Made by a program: the position numbers and the translations under genes. A stretch of DNA of 64,000 bases from Algoriphagus winogradskyi. GTDB lineage: Bacteria; Bacteroidota; Bacteroidia; Cytophagales; Cyclobacteriaceae. Below are positions 26,092-33,890 of the stretch, piece after piece (the stretch's first letter is position 1; every line of letters begins with the position of its first letter). Where the stretch lies: positions 62,001 through 126,000 of the forward strand of contig NZ_FXUA01000010.1 in assembly GCF_900182815.1 (NCBI RefSeq). Reading direction: 5' to 3'. The notes beneath the pieces were generated by a model. That model did no database searches and was not told the origin of the DNA. It saw only the letters and a list, made by a program, of their open reading frames with translations.

Positions 26092-27396
26092 ATGAAACAT
26101 ATTTTTATTAAGCTCTTTTCCATTTGCCTTCTTACAGTTTTTTTTGGCGCAGACGTCTACTCTCAGACTATTCAAGTAAACCAAGAACGACTTACAGGCC
26201 TAATCCATGAACTTTCTACTTATGGGAAAAATGATGCTGGCGGATCTGATCGAGTTGCCTACAGCACCCATGATATCGCAGCTCGCAAGTTTTTATTGGG
26301 AAAATTAGAAAAGCTTGGCCTGGAAGTATCGATTGATTTTGCAGGCAACGTTATCGCAAAAAAGACTGGAAGTAATCCTAAATTAAAGCCCATAGCTTTC
26401 GGATCTCATATAGATGAAGTCCCAAACGGTGGAGATTACGATGGACCAGTGGGATCCATGGGAGCTATTGAAGTAATGCAAACATTAATCGAAAACAACG
26501 TCACTACACTGCATCCTTTAGAGCTCATTCTTTTCACCAATGAAGAAGGCGGAGTAGTTGGCAGTCGCGCTATTGCTGGACAACTTTCTGCAGCAGCCTT
26601 GACAACAAAAAGTAGTAGTGGACTGACTCAATCCGAAGGAATCAGAGCAGTAGGAGGAAATCCAGATCGGATAATGGAAGTAAAGAGAGAAAAGGGCGAT
26701 ATAGCTGCTTTCCTAGAGCTTCACATCGAGCAAGGTGGAAATCTTGAAAAAAACCAAAAGCAGATTGGAGTAGTTGAAGGAATTGTCGCCATAGAATGGT
26801 GGCAATTCACTTTTAAAGGGACGGCAAACCACGCTGGAACCACTCCAATGAACATGAGAAAAGACCCTATGCTTCCTGCTGCTAAATTTATTTTGGCAGT
26901 GAATGAAACAGTCAATTCATACGCTGGAGCTCAGGTGGGAACCGTAGGGAAAATAGAAGCTTTCCCAGGTGCTGGAAATGTAATCCCAGGTGAAGTAACT
27001 CTGAATTTGGAGTTGCGAGACCTTTCTTCTGAAAAAATCTGGAAAATTTATTCAGAACTTGAGAGCAAAGCGAAGACATTTGCTGAGGAAAATGGTACCG
27101 AGCTCCAGATTGTACATCAAGAAGTGGCTAGCGAGCCAGCAATGGCTAATCCCGTTATTCAAAAAGCAATTGAAAATTCTGCCTCCACACTTGGTCTGAG
27201 CACGATGTATTTACCAAGTGGTGCTGGTCACGATGCGCAGGAAATGGCCAGAATTGGTCCTATTGGGATGATTTTTATCCCAAGTAAAAATGGAATCAGC
27301 CATTCCCCGCAGGAATATTCATCTCCAGAGGACATTGCAAATGGAGCGAATGTCTTACTTCAGACCATTCTTAGAATTGACAAAGAATTAGACTAA
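26092..27396 (+). CDS. Exported M20-type hydantoinase/carbamoylase-family amidase
   Basis: A 434-aa metalloamidase with a signal peptide (ending GADVYSQT), so it acts in the periplasm, unlike most cytoplasmic N-carbamoylases and allantoate amidohydrolases of this family. The metal motifs are intact: GSHIDEVPNGGDYDG (His, then bridging Asp), FTNEEGGVVGSRA (catalytic and metal Glu), ELHIEQGG (metal His) and SGAGHDAQEMA plus NGISHSPQEY (C-terminal His residues). The dimerisation domain includes ANHAGTTPMNMRKDP. The substrate could be an N-carbamoyl amino acid, allantoate or another linear amide; the sequence does not decide. The GNAT-nitrilase gene lies 46 nt downstream. Confidence 0.88.
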   Translation: MKHIFIKLFSICLLTVFFGADVYSQTIQVNQERLTGLIHELSTYGKNDAGGSDRVAYSTHDIAARKFLLGKLEKLGLEVSIDFAGNVIAKKTGSNPKLKPIAFGSHIDEVPNGGDYDGPVGSMGAIEVMQTLIENNVTTLHPLELILFTNEEGGVVGSRAIAGQLSAAALTTKSSSGLTQSEGIRAVGGNPDRIMEVKREKGDIAAFLELHIEQGGNLEKNQKQIGVVEGIVAIEWWQFTFKGTANHAGTTPMNMRKDPMLPAAKFILAVNETVNSYAGAQVGTVGKIEAFPGAGNVIPGEVTLNLELRDLSSEKIWKIYSELESKAKTFAEENGTELQIVHQEVASEPAMANPVIQKAIENSASTLGLSTMYLPSGAGHDAQEMARIGPIGMIFIPSKNGISHSPQEYSSPEDIANGANVLLQTILRIDKELD

Positions 27397-27442
27397 TATC
27401 GCACCCAGTTAGCAGCCTAAAATCCACATTCAGTAACTTAAC

Positions 27443-28981
27443 ATGGACAATACGCAAGTAGAAAACATATCATTATCCTACCTACAACCTTCTGATTACG
27501 CAGATCTCAAATCGGCAATGATCGAAGCATACAGAAGTATGCCTGGTTCGTATTGGAAGGAAAGTCAAATTGAAAGTTTGATCACCAAGTTTCCTGAAGG
27601 TCAGGTAGTCATTCGCATCAACGACAAACTAGCTGGCTGTGCGCTTTCGATTATTGTGAGCGACGCTGATCTGGAAGGTGAGCATACATACAAAGATATT
27701 ACGACGGACTTCACCTTCGACAACCATAACAATGCAGGAGATATGCTGTATGGTATCGATGTGTTTATCAAACCAGAATTTCGCGGATTGAGGCTAGGTA
27801 GAAGGTTGTACGATTATAGAAAAGAGCTATGTGAAAAACTGAACTTGAAAGGAATAGTCTTTGGAGGTAGAATCCCAAATTATCACAAGTATGCAGATAA
27901 AATGGGCCCAAAGGAATACTTGGAAAAAGTAAAGCTCAAGGAAATCTATGACCCAGTTCTGAATTTTCAGTTAGCAAATGACTTCCACCCAGCTAGGATC
28001 ATGAAAAACTATCTTGAGGGTGATGCCGCCTCCAGTGAGTTCGCTGTGTTGTTGGAGTGGAATAATATTTTCTATGAAAAGCCAAATAAAAAAGCCTCCA
28101 CAAATAAGACTATTGTTCGTCTTGGCTTGATTCAATGGCAAATGCGCCTGTATGACAATTTGGATGAGTTGATGCAGCAAGCAGAGTACTTCATCGATGC
28201 AGTATCTGGTTATCGCTCAGATTTCGCGCTTTTCCCTGAGCTATTTAATGCTCCGTTGATGGCAGAATTCAATCACCTAAGTGAAGCACAGGCTGTTCGT
28301 GGATTAGCAAAATATACTGATGAGATCGTGAAGCGTTTTGCGCAGCTATCTGTGTCCTATAATATCAATATCATCACTGGCTCCATGCCAAAGATCAAGA
28401 ATGATAAGCTGTACAATGTAGGCTACCTCTGCAAACGTGATGGATCCGTTGAAATGTATGAGAAGCTGCATATTTCACCCTTGGAAGCTAAAGTATGGGG
28501 CATGCAAGGCGGAACGCAACTGAAAGCTTTTGATACTGACTGTGGAAAAATCGGAATCTTGATCTGCTACGATGCAGAATTCCCGGAACTAAGCAGAATT
28601 CTAGCTGATGAAGGAATGGATATTCTTTTCATCCCATTCTTAACAGATACCCAGAATGGCTATTCCAGAGTCCGCAATTGTGCAATGGCAAGAGCGATAG
28701 AAAATGAATGCTACGTAGCCATGGCAGGAAGTGTGGGCAACTTGCCAAAGGTTCACAATATGGATATGCAATACGCACAGTCTATGGTCATTACACCTTG
28801 TGATTTCGCATTCCCTAGTAATGGCATCAAGGCTGAAGCCACCCCAAATAGCGAAATGACACTGATTGCAGATGTTGATCTATCCTTGTTGCGGGAGTTA
28901 GAGCAATTTGGAAGCGTGAGAAATCGCAAGGACCGTCGAACAGACTTGTTCGAGCTTAGACTCAAAGATATTCCAAAATAA
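27443..28981 (+). CDS. GNAT acetyltransferase fused to carbon-nitrogen hydrolase
   Basis: A 512-aa fusion. The N-terminal GNAT domain (about 8-200) has the acetyl-CoA loop in PEFRGLRLGRRLYD (112-124). The C-terminal nitrilase-superfamily domain (about 225-505) has its catalytic triad in place: Glu266 in FALFPELF, Lys341 in MYEKLHIS and Cys375 in ILICYDAEFPE. This fusion is known as a family in bacteria, but its reaction is not established; an acyl transfer coupled to amide hydrolysis is plausible. There is no signal peptide, so it acts in the cytoplasm. It follows the exported amidase gene closely, so both may handle nitrogen compounds, which is inference. Confidence 0.9.
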   Translation: MDNTQVENISLSYLQPSDYADLKSAMIEAYRSMPGSYWKESQIESLITKFPEGQVVIRINDKLAGCALSIIVSDADLEGEHTYKDITTDFTFDNHNNAGDMLYGIDVFIKPEFRGLRLGRRLYDYRKELCEKLNLKGIVFGGRIPNYHKYADKMGPKEYLEKVKLKEIYDPVLNFQLANDFHPARIMKNYLEGDAASSEFAVLLEWNNIFYEKPNKKASTNKTIVRLGLIQWQMRLYDNLDELMQQAEYFIDAVSGYRSDFALFPELFNAPLMAEFNHLSEAQAVRGLAKYTDEIVKRFAQLSVSYNINIITGSMPKIKNDKLYNVGYLCKRDGSVEMYEKLHISPLEAKVWGMQGGTQLKAFDTDCGKIGILICYDAEFPELSRILADEGMDILFIPFLTDTQNGYSRVRNCAMARAIENECYVAMAGSVGNLPKVHNMDMQYAQSMVITPCDFAFPSNGIKAEATPNSEMTLIADVDLSLLRELEQFGSVRNRKDRRTDLFELRLKDIPK

Positions 28982-29014
28982 GTTGAATTTAGGCAAACCA
29001 AATTCACTTGAAAT

Positions 29015-29039
29015 CAATTACATGTATATACATTAATTG
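29015..29039 (+). promoter_or_regulatory. Operator-like palindrome before the pirin gene
   Basis: CAATTA (29015-29020), one extra C, then the perfect palindrome ATGTATATACAT (29022-29033), then TAATTG (29034-29039). The arms make an almost perfect 24-bp dyad ending 7 nt before the pirin ATG. It fits a dimeric repressor site (for example MarR-like), though no regulator gene is adjacent. Confidence 0.45.
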
Positions 29040-29046
29040 AAATATC

Positions 29047-29901
29047 ATGAGAGCAATTAAAAAAATACATAAAGCAGAATACCGACCTATAGCGGATTTG
29101 GTGACATATAGTCCTATGCCTACCAGATCTTTGGATCATTTAGACCCATTTATTTTTCTAAACCATCACGGATTTCAAACTTATCCATCTAACAATGAAG
29201 GCTTGCCTTTTGGTCCGCACCCGCATCGGGGAATGGAGACTGTAACTTTTATACTAGCGGGTGATATCATGCACAAAGATTCATCCGGACATGAATCTGT
29301 CATCGGACCAGGAGGGGTTCAATACATGACCGCTGGTAGCGGGCTGATACATGCTGAGGTCAGTAGCGATGAATTCAAGAAAAAAGGTGGAGACCTTGAA
29401 ATTTTACAGCTTTGGCTGAATCTTCCTGCGGATAAAAAGATGATGAAACCGAGCTATATAGGCCTGCAAAAAGAAGAAATTCAAACTTTCGAATTGGATG
29501 GAGGAAAAGTAAAGGTCCAGCAGTTGTTCGGAGAATGGGATGGAACTGAAGGTGCTTTTGAGGGAAACTTCCCAATCACGATGAGTACTATTTATTTGGA
29601 AAAAGGAGGGGAATTCGAGAAGTCAATTTCTGCTGAAGAGAATATATTCTTCTACCTCGTTAGCGGTACACTCATTGTAAATGGCGAAGAAGTCAATTTC
29701 AGAAACTTGGTAGAATTTGAAAATCAAGATGGATCAATATCGGTAGAAGCTAGCGAAGAAGCCATTTTGATTTTAGGCCATGCAGCCCCTTTCAATGAGC
29801 CGATGGTTGCTCAAGGTCCATTTGTAATGAACACCACCAAGCAAATCCAAGAAGCCTATGCTGATTACCAAGCCGGGAAATTCGGAACTTGGAACCATTA
29901 A
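29047..29901 (+). CDS. Pirin family protein
   Basis: A bicupin protein (284 aa). The N-terminal cupin (about 20-130) has the pirin signature FGPHPHRGMETVTFIL with metal-binding His residues, then GGVQYMTAGSGLIHAEV. The C-terminal cupin (about 165-280) is less conserved, as usual. Some bacterial pirins are quercetinases; others are regulators of unknown target. It is cytoplasmic. An operator-like palindrome lies just upstream, hinting at induction by a small molecule. Its stop codon abuts the stop of the convergent DUF2520 gene with no base between. Confidence 0.92.
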   Translation: MRAIKKIHKAEYRPIADLVTYSPMPTRSLDHLDPFIFLNHHGFQTYPSNNEGLPFGPHPHRGMETVTFILAGDIMHKDSSGHESVIGPGGVQYMTAGSGLIHAEVSSDEFKKKGGDLEILQLWLNLPADKKMMKPSYIGLQKEEIQTFELDGGKVKVQQLFGEWDGTEGAFEGNFPITMSTIYLEKGGEFEKSISAEENIFFYLVSGTLIVNGEEVNFRNLVEFENQDGSISVEASEEAILILGHAAPFNEPMVAQGPFVMNTTKQIQEAYADYQAGKFGTWNH

Positions 29902-30675
29902 TTAGCTATCAATAATATCCTGGGAGACTAATCTGTAGATTTCTGCTATTGATTCGTTGTAATTCAAAAAGCGATGATGGTCTTCCAGGGTTTCATAATC
30001 CTCCCGAATTGCAGGGCCAGTTTGAGCAGCCTTAGCTCCCATTTGAAGACTTTTTGAAATAGTTTCGATTATCAGCGGTTTAAGCATTTCGAAATCCAAA
30101 CCTTGCCGGTGCATCACTTCCTCCGCTATTCTAATCATATGATTGGAAAAGTTGCTCGCAAAAACAGCTGCAATATGCATCGCTTTCCTATCCTTTGATC
30201 TCACAGTATAAGTCAGAGGGGATAAGCTTTTAGCTAGCTTTCTGAGTTTTTGCAAAGTCTCTTCATCATCTGACTCCAGCAAAAAAGGAACTTCATCAAA
30301 TTCAATTTTTCTCCCCTTAGTAAAGGATTGCAAGGGATAAAATATGCCTGTGTAGCTGGCTGAGCTATAATTCAAAATATCTAAGCCTACAGATCCAGAA
30401 GTATGAACCAGAATAGAATCTTCCGGTAAAATTATCTCATCTGCAACTTCAAGTATCGCAGAATCTTTGACTGCCAAAATGAAAATCTCTGCTTCGCTAG
30501 CCGAAAAATCAAGATCATCCTTAGACTCTCCGGCATAAACACGACCAGTGATATTTTCGGCACTTTTTATCGTGCGCGCATAAACCTCTGTGATAACATG
30601 TCCGGCATCTTCCAGAGCTGGAGCCAAATGCCAGGCCACGTTTCCCGCTCCAATAATTGCAATTTTGAACTTCAT
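29902..30675 (-). CDS. Rossmann-fold DUF2520 oxidoreductase-like protein
   Basis: A 257-aa protein with an N-terminal NAD(P)-binding Rossmann domain (IAIIGAGNVAWHLAPAL, about 5-21; IFILAVKD, VHTSGSVGLDIL) and a helical C-terminal DUF2520 domain (about 125-250; FYPLQSFTKGR, AVFASNFSNHMIRIAEEV). The arrangement resembles ProC and 6-phosphogluconate/3-hydroxyisobutyrate dehydrogenases, but the substrate is unknown. It lies downstream of lpd on the same strand but beyond a terminator. Confidence 0.85.
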   Translation of the reverse strand: MKFKIAIIGAGNVAWHLAPALEDAGHVITEVYARTIKSAENITGRVYAGESKDDLDFSASEAEIFILAVKDSAILEVADEIILPEDSILVHTSGSVGLDILNYSSASYTGIFYPLQSFTKGRKIEFDEVPFLLESDDEETLQKLRKLAKSLSPLTYTVRSKDRKAMHIAAVFASNFSNHMIRIAEEVMHRQGLDFEMLKPLIIETISKSLQMGAKAAQTGPAIREDYETLEDHHRFLNYNESIAEIYRLVSQDIIDS

Positions 30676-30699
30676 GATGGAAATAACTCATTTTTCCTC

Positions 30700-30736
30700 A
30701 AAAAGAAAAAGCCACTCGAATCTCTCCGAATGGCTT
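30700..30736 (-). terminator. Intrinsic terminator after lpd
   Basis: A 10-bp stem with one mismatch, AAGCCACTCG / CGAATGGCTT (30709-30718 and 30727-30736), is followed on the minus strand by TTTCTTTTT. It lies 24 nt past the lpd stop. Confidence 0.85.
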
Positions 30737-30760
30737 AAATCAGCAAGGGTACTAATTTTA

Positions 30761-32158
30761 TTAAATATGTAGCGCTCTATTATCAGTAGCAGCCAAACAA
30801 GCCTCTTTGAAAGCTTCAGTATAAGTCGGGTGAGCATGAGACATTCTGGCGATATCCTCAGCCGATGCTCTATATTCCATCGCAACAACCGCTTCCGCTA
30901 TCATATCAGCAGTTCTTGGACCGATCATGTGAACGCCAAGGATCTCATCTGTCTCAGCATCTGCCAAGACTTTCACCAAGCCATCAGTATCCATGGAAGC
31001 TCTTGCACGGCCTGAAGCCATGAAAGGGAATTTACCAGCCTTGTACTTGATGCCTTTTTCCTTCAATTGCTCTTCGGTATATCCTACGGCAGCTACTTCC
31101 GGCCAAGTATAAACTACACCAGGAATCAGGTTGTAGTTGATATGAGGCTTTTGACCTAATATAGTCTCAGCAACAAAGACACCTTCTTCCTCAGCTTTGT
31201 GAGCAAGCATGGCACCTTTCACCACATCACCGATTGCATAGATATTTGGCACATTGGTCTGAAGATGATCATTCACCTCCACTTGACCTCTGTCGGTGAT
31301 TTTCACACCTGCAGCTTCAGTATTCAAGCCATCAGTGTAAGGTCTTCTACCAATTGAAACCAAGACATAATCGCCTTTCACTTCTACCGTTTCACCTTTT
31401 GCATTCTCAGCTTTCACAGTCACTTCTTTGCCTTTGCTTTCTACAGAAGTTACTTTATGCTTCAGGAAAAATTCAAAGCCAATTTTCTTCAAGGACTTCT
31501 GAAGTTCCTTGCCCATGGTGCGATCCATGGTAGGAATTAATGAATCCATGAATTCGATCACAGAAACCTTCGCTCCCAATCTCGCATACACAGAACCTAG
31601 CTCCAAGCCGATAACTCCGCCACCGATTACTACTAGATGCTTTGGAATCTCTTTCAAGTTCAAAGTTTCAGTAGAAGTGATTACTCTGTCTTTGTCTATC
31701 TTGATGAAAGGCAAAGTAGATGGTTTAGAACCGGTTGCTATGATGATGTTTTTACCCTGAATGTCAGAAGTAGTACCGTCATCTTTAGTCACTTTCACAG
31801 TAGTTTTATCTACGAAAGAACCAACTCCTTGATGAACATCGATTTTGTTCTTCTTCATCAAGTAATCAATCCCATCAGTATTTTGCTTTACCACGTCATT
31901 CTTACGGGTAATCATTTGCTTCAAATCTACTTTCAAATTGCTCAACTTAATACCGTGAGTTTCGAACGTATGTGCAGCATTATGATAATGCTCAGAGGAA
32001 TCCAACAATGCCTTAGACGGGATACAACCTACATTCAGGCAAGTCCCTCCTAGCGTTGGGTATTTTTCAACAATGGCGGTTTTCAACCCAAGCTGCGCAC
32101 AGCGAATCGCTGCAACATATCCACCTGGACCAGAACCTATAACTATTACGTCGTACAT
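30761..32158 (-). CDS. lpdA: Dihydrolipoyl dehydrogenase (E3)
   Basis: A FAD-dependent disulfide reductase (465 aa) that reoxidises dihydrolipoyl groups of 2-oxoacid dehydrogenase complexes using NAD+. It has FAD-binding VIGSGPGGYVAAIRCAQLG (about 6-24), the redox-active disulfide GGTCLNVGCIPSKALL (about 37-52), NAD-binding VVIGGGVIGLELG and the C-terminal dimer interface with catalytic HAHPTYTEA. Normal length. It lies about 100 nt downstream of sucB and two genes after sucA, so it most likely serves as E3 of the 2-oxoglutarate dehydrogenase complex. Confidence 0.97.
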   Translation of the reverse strand: MYDVIVIGSGPGGYVAAIRCAQLGLKTAIVEKYPTLGGTCLNVGCIPSKALLDSSEHYHNAAHTFETHGIKLSNLKVDLKQMITRKNDVVKQNTDGIDYLMKKNKIDVHQGVGSFVDKTTVKVTKDDGTTSDIQGKNIIIATGSKPSTLPFIKIDKDRVITSTETLNLKEIPKHLVVIGGGVIGLELGSVYARLGAKVSVIEFMDSLIPTMDRTMGKELQKSLKKIGFEFFLKHKVTSVESKGKEVTVKAENAKGETVEVKGDYVLVSIGRRPYTDGLNTEAAGVKITDRGQVEVNDHLQTNVPNIYAIGDVVKGAMLAHKAEEEGVFVAETILGQKPHINYNLIPGVVYTWPEVAAVGYTEEQLKEKGIKYKAGKFPFMASGRARASMDTDGLVKVLADAETDEILGVHMIGPRTADMIAEAVVAMEYRASAEDIARMSHAHPTYTEAFKEACLAATDNRALHI

Positions 32159-32212
32159 TTTTTTGTCTTTTTAGAGTCTATAACAAAGAGTCAAGACTGT
32201 TTAAAATGAGGG

Positions 32213-32260
32213 CTGAAGTCCTTCAGACCATCGTAAATCGTAATTCAGAAATCGTAAATC
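32213..32260. repeat. Short palindrome and direct repeats between sucB and lpd
   Basis: A palindrome CTGAAG-TC-CTTCAG (32213-32226) is followed by two copies of ATCGTAAATC (32230-32239 and 32251-32260), 21 bp apart. It has the look of a dispersed intergenic repeat rather than a promoter. It makes the sucB-lpd spacer longer than elsewhere in the cluster. Confidence 0.45.
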
Positions 32261-32261
32261 C

Positions 32262-33803
32262 TTAAACTCCGAACAACAATCTTGTCGGATCTTCAAGCAA
32301 TTCTTTTACTCGAACCAGGAAGCTAACTGACTCACGGCCATCGATGATTCTGTGATCATAAGAAAGTGCCAAGTACATCATCGGAAGGATAACAACCTCT
32401 CCATTCACAGCCATTGGGCGTTGAACGATGTTGTGCATTCCTAGGATAGCAGATTGAGGAGCATTGATGATAGGTGTTGACATCATAGAACCGAAGATTC
32501 CTCCGTTAGTCAATGTGAACGTACCACCAGTCATTTCCTCTATTGAAAGCTTGTTGTCTCTAGCTTTCATCGCTAATCTTACAACCTCTTTTTCTACCTG
32601 ATCAAAACTTAGTGTTTCAGCATTTCTGATTACCGGAACTACCAATCCTTTTGGAGCAGAAACGGCAATTGAGATATCACAGTAATCGTTGTAAACGATT
32701 TCATTTCCATCAATTTTAGCATTTACTGCAGGCCATTCCTGAAGGGCTACACAAACAGCTTTGGTGAAGAAGGACATGAAACCAAGTCCTACACCATGCT
32801 TCTCTTTGAATTGCTCTTTGAATTTGGATCTCAAATCCATGATCGGCTTCATGTTCACCTCATTAAATGTGGTTAACATCGCTGTCTCATTTTTCACAGA
32901 AACCAATCTCTTGGCGACTGTTTTTCTCAAAGAAGACATTTTCTCTCTGCGCTCGTTTCTAGAACCAGCAACTGGTGCAGGAGCAGAAGCCGCCGCTGGT
33001 TTGCTTTCAGCTTTTGCTGGAGCTGGAGCAGCTTTTTGAGCAGATTGAGCATCTTCTTTGGTAATTCTACCGTCTTTTCCAGTTCCTTTTACAGACTCAG
33101 GAGAAACTCCTTTTTCTGCCAAAATCTTCGAAGCTGCAGGAGACGCATGCCCAGTAGCATAGTTTGTATTTCCTGAGGCAGCTGCTGGAGCTGATTCAGA
33201 AGAAGATTCAGAACTAGTTGCAGCCGCTGGTTCGCCTTCCGTCACTTCGATTTTACAAATCATTCCACCAATCTCAAGCACATCGCCTTCTTGTGCCACA
33301 TGGCGAAGGATTCCTGATGCCTCAGCTGGCAATTCAAAAGTTGCCTTGTCAGAATCTACTTCAGCGATGATCTCATCCAACTTCACATAATCCCCGTCCG
33401 CTTTAATCCAATTAGCCAAAGTAACTTCGGTGATAGACTCACCTACAGTAGGCACGACCATATCTTTCACTTCTCCAGTAGATTTTGCGCCAGAAGATTT
33501 TGCTTCAGTTTTTGGTGCTGATTCAGCCTTAGATTCATCTTTGGTTGGCTCAGACTTGCCTGGTGTTCCGGTTTCGTCGATTTCGCAAATCACAGCTCCG
33601 ATTTCCAGTACATCACCTTCTTGGGCTTTGATTCTAAGCACGCCCGCAGCTTCTGCCGGCAATTCAAAAGTGGCTTTATCGGATTCCAATTCACACAGAA
33701 CTTCGTCCATCTGAACTTCCTCTCCATCTTTTTTAAACCATTGTCCGATAGTCACTTCCGTAATGGATTCTCCTACCGCTGGGACTTTAATTTCTTTGCT
33801 CAT
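32262..33803 (-). CDS. sucB: 2-oxoglutarate dehydrogenase E2 (dihydrolipoyllysine succinyltransferase), two lipoyl domains
   Basis: The core of the 2-oxoglutarate dehydrogenase complex (513 aa), which transfers succinyl from lipoyl to CoA. Two lipoyl domains are seen, one around ESDKATFELPAEA and one around DSDKATFELPAEA (lipoyl Lys in SDKA), where most SucB proteins have one. Ala/Pro/Glu-rich linkers flank a peripheral subunit-binding domain (ASPAASKILAEKG). The catalytic domain ends with DHRIIDGRES. The frame extends to a TTG at 33833, but the ATG at 33803 (MSKEIKVPAVGES) matches the family start. Its first gene neighbour upstream is sucA, in normal order. Confidence 0.95.
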   Translation of the reverse strand: MSKEIKVPAVGESITEVTIGQWFKKDGEEVQMDEVLCELESDKATFELPAEAAGVLRIKAQEGDVLEIGAVICEIDETGTPGKSEPTKDESKAESAPKTEAKSSGAKSTGEVKDMVVPTVGESITEVTLANWIKADGDYVKLDEIIAEVDSDKATFELPAEASGILRHVAQEGDVLEIGGMICKIEVTEGEPAAATSSESSSESAPAAASGNTNYATGHASPAASKILAEKGVSPESVKGTGKDGRITKEDAQSAQKAAPAPAKAESKPAAASAPAPVAGSRNERREKMSSLRKTVAKRLVSVKNETAMLTTFNEVNMKPIMDLRSKFKEQFKEKHGVGLGFMSFFTKAVCVALQEWPAVNAKIDGNEIVYNDYCDISIAVSAPKGLVVPVIRNAETLSFDQVEKEVVRLAMKARDNKLSIEEMTGGTFTLTNGGIFGSMMSTPIINAPQSAILGMHNIVQRPMAVNGEVVILPMMYLALSYDHRIIDGRESVSFLVRVKELLEDPTRLLFGV

Positions 33804-33890
33804 AAGTTTTTCTTTTTTTCTCTTTCTAGTCAAAAAGAGAGGAACAAAATGATACGATTATTTTGGATGTCTTTATAAAAAGAGCTGTAA

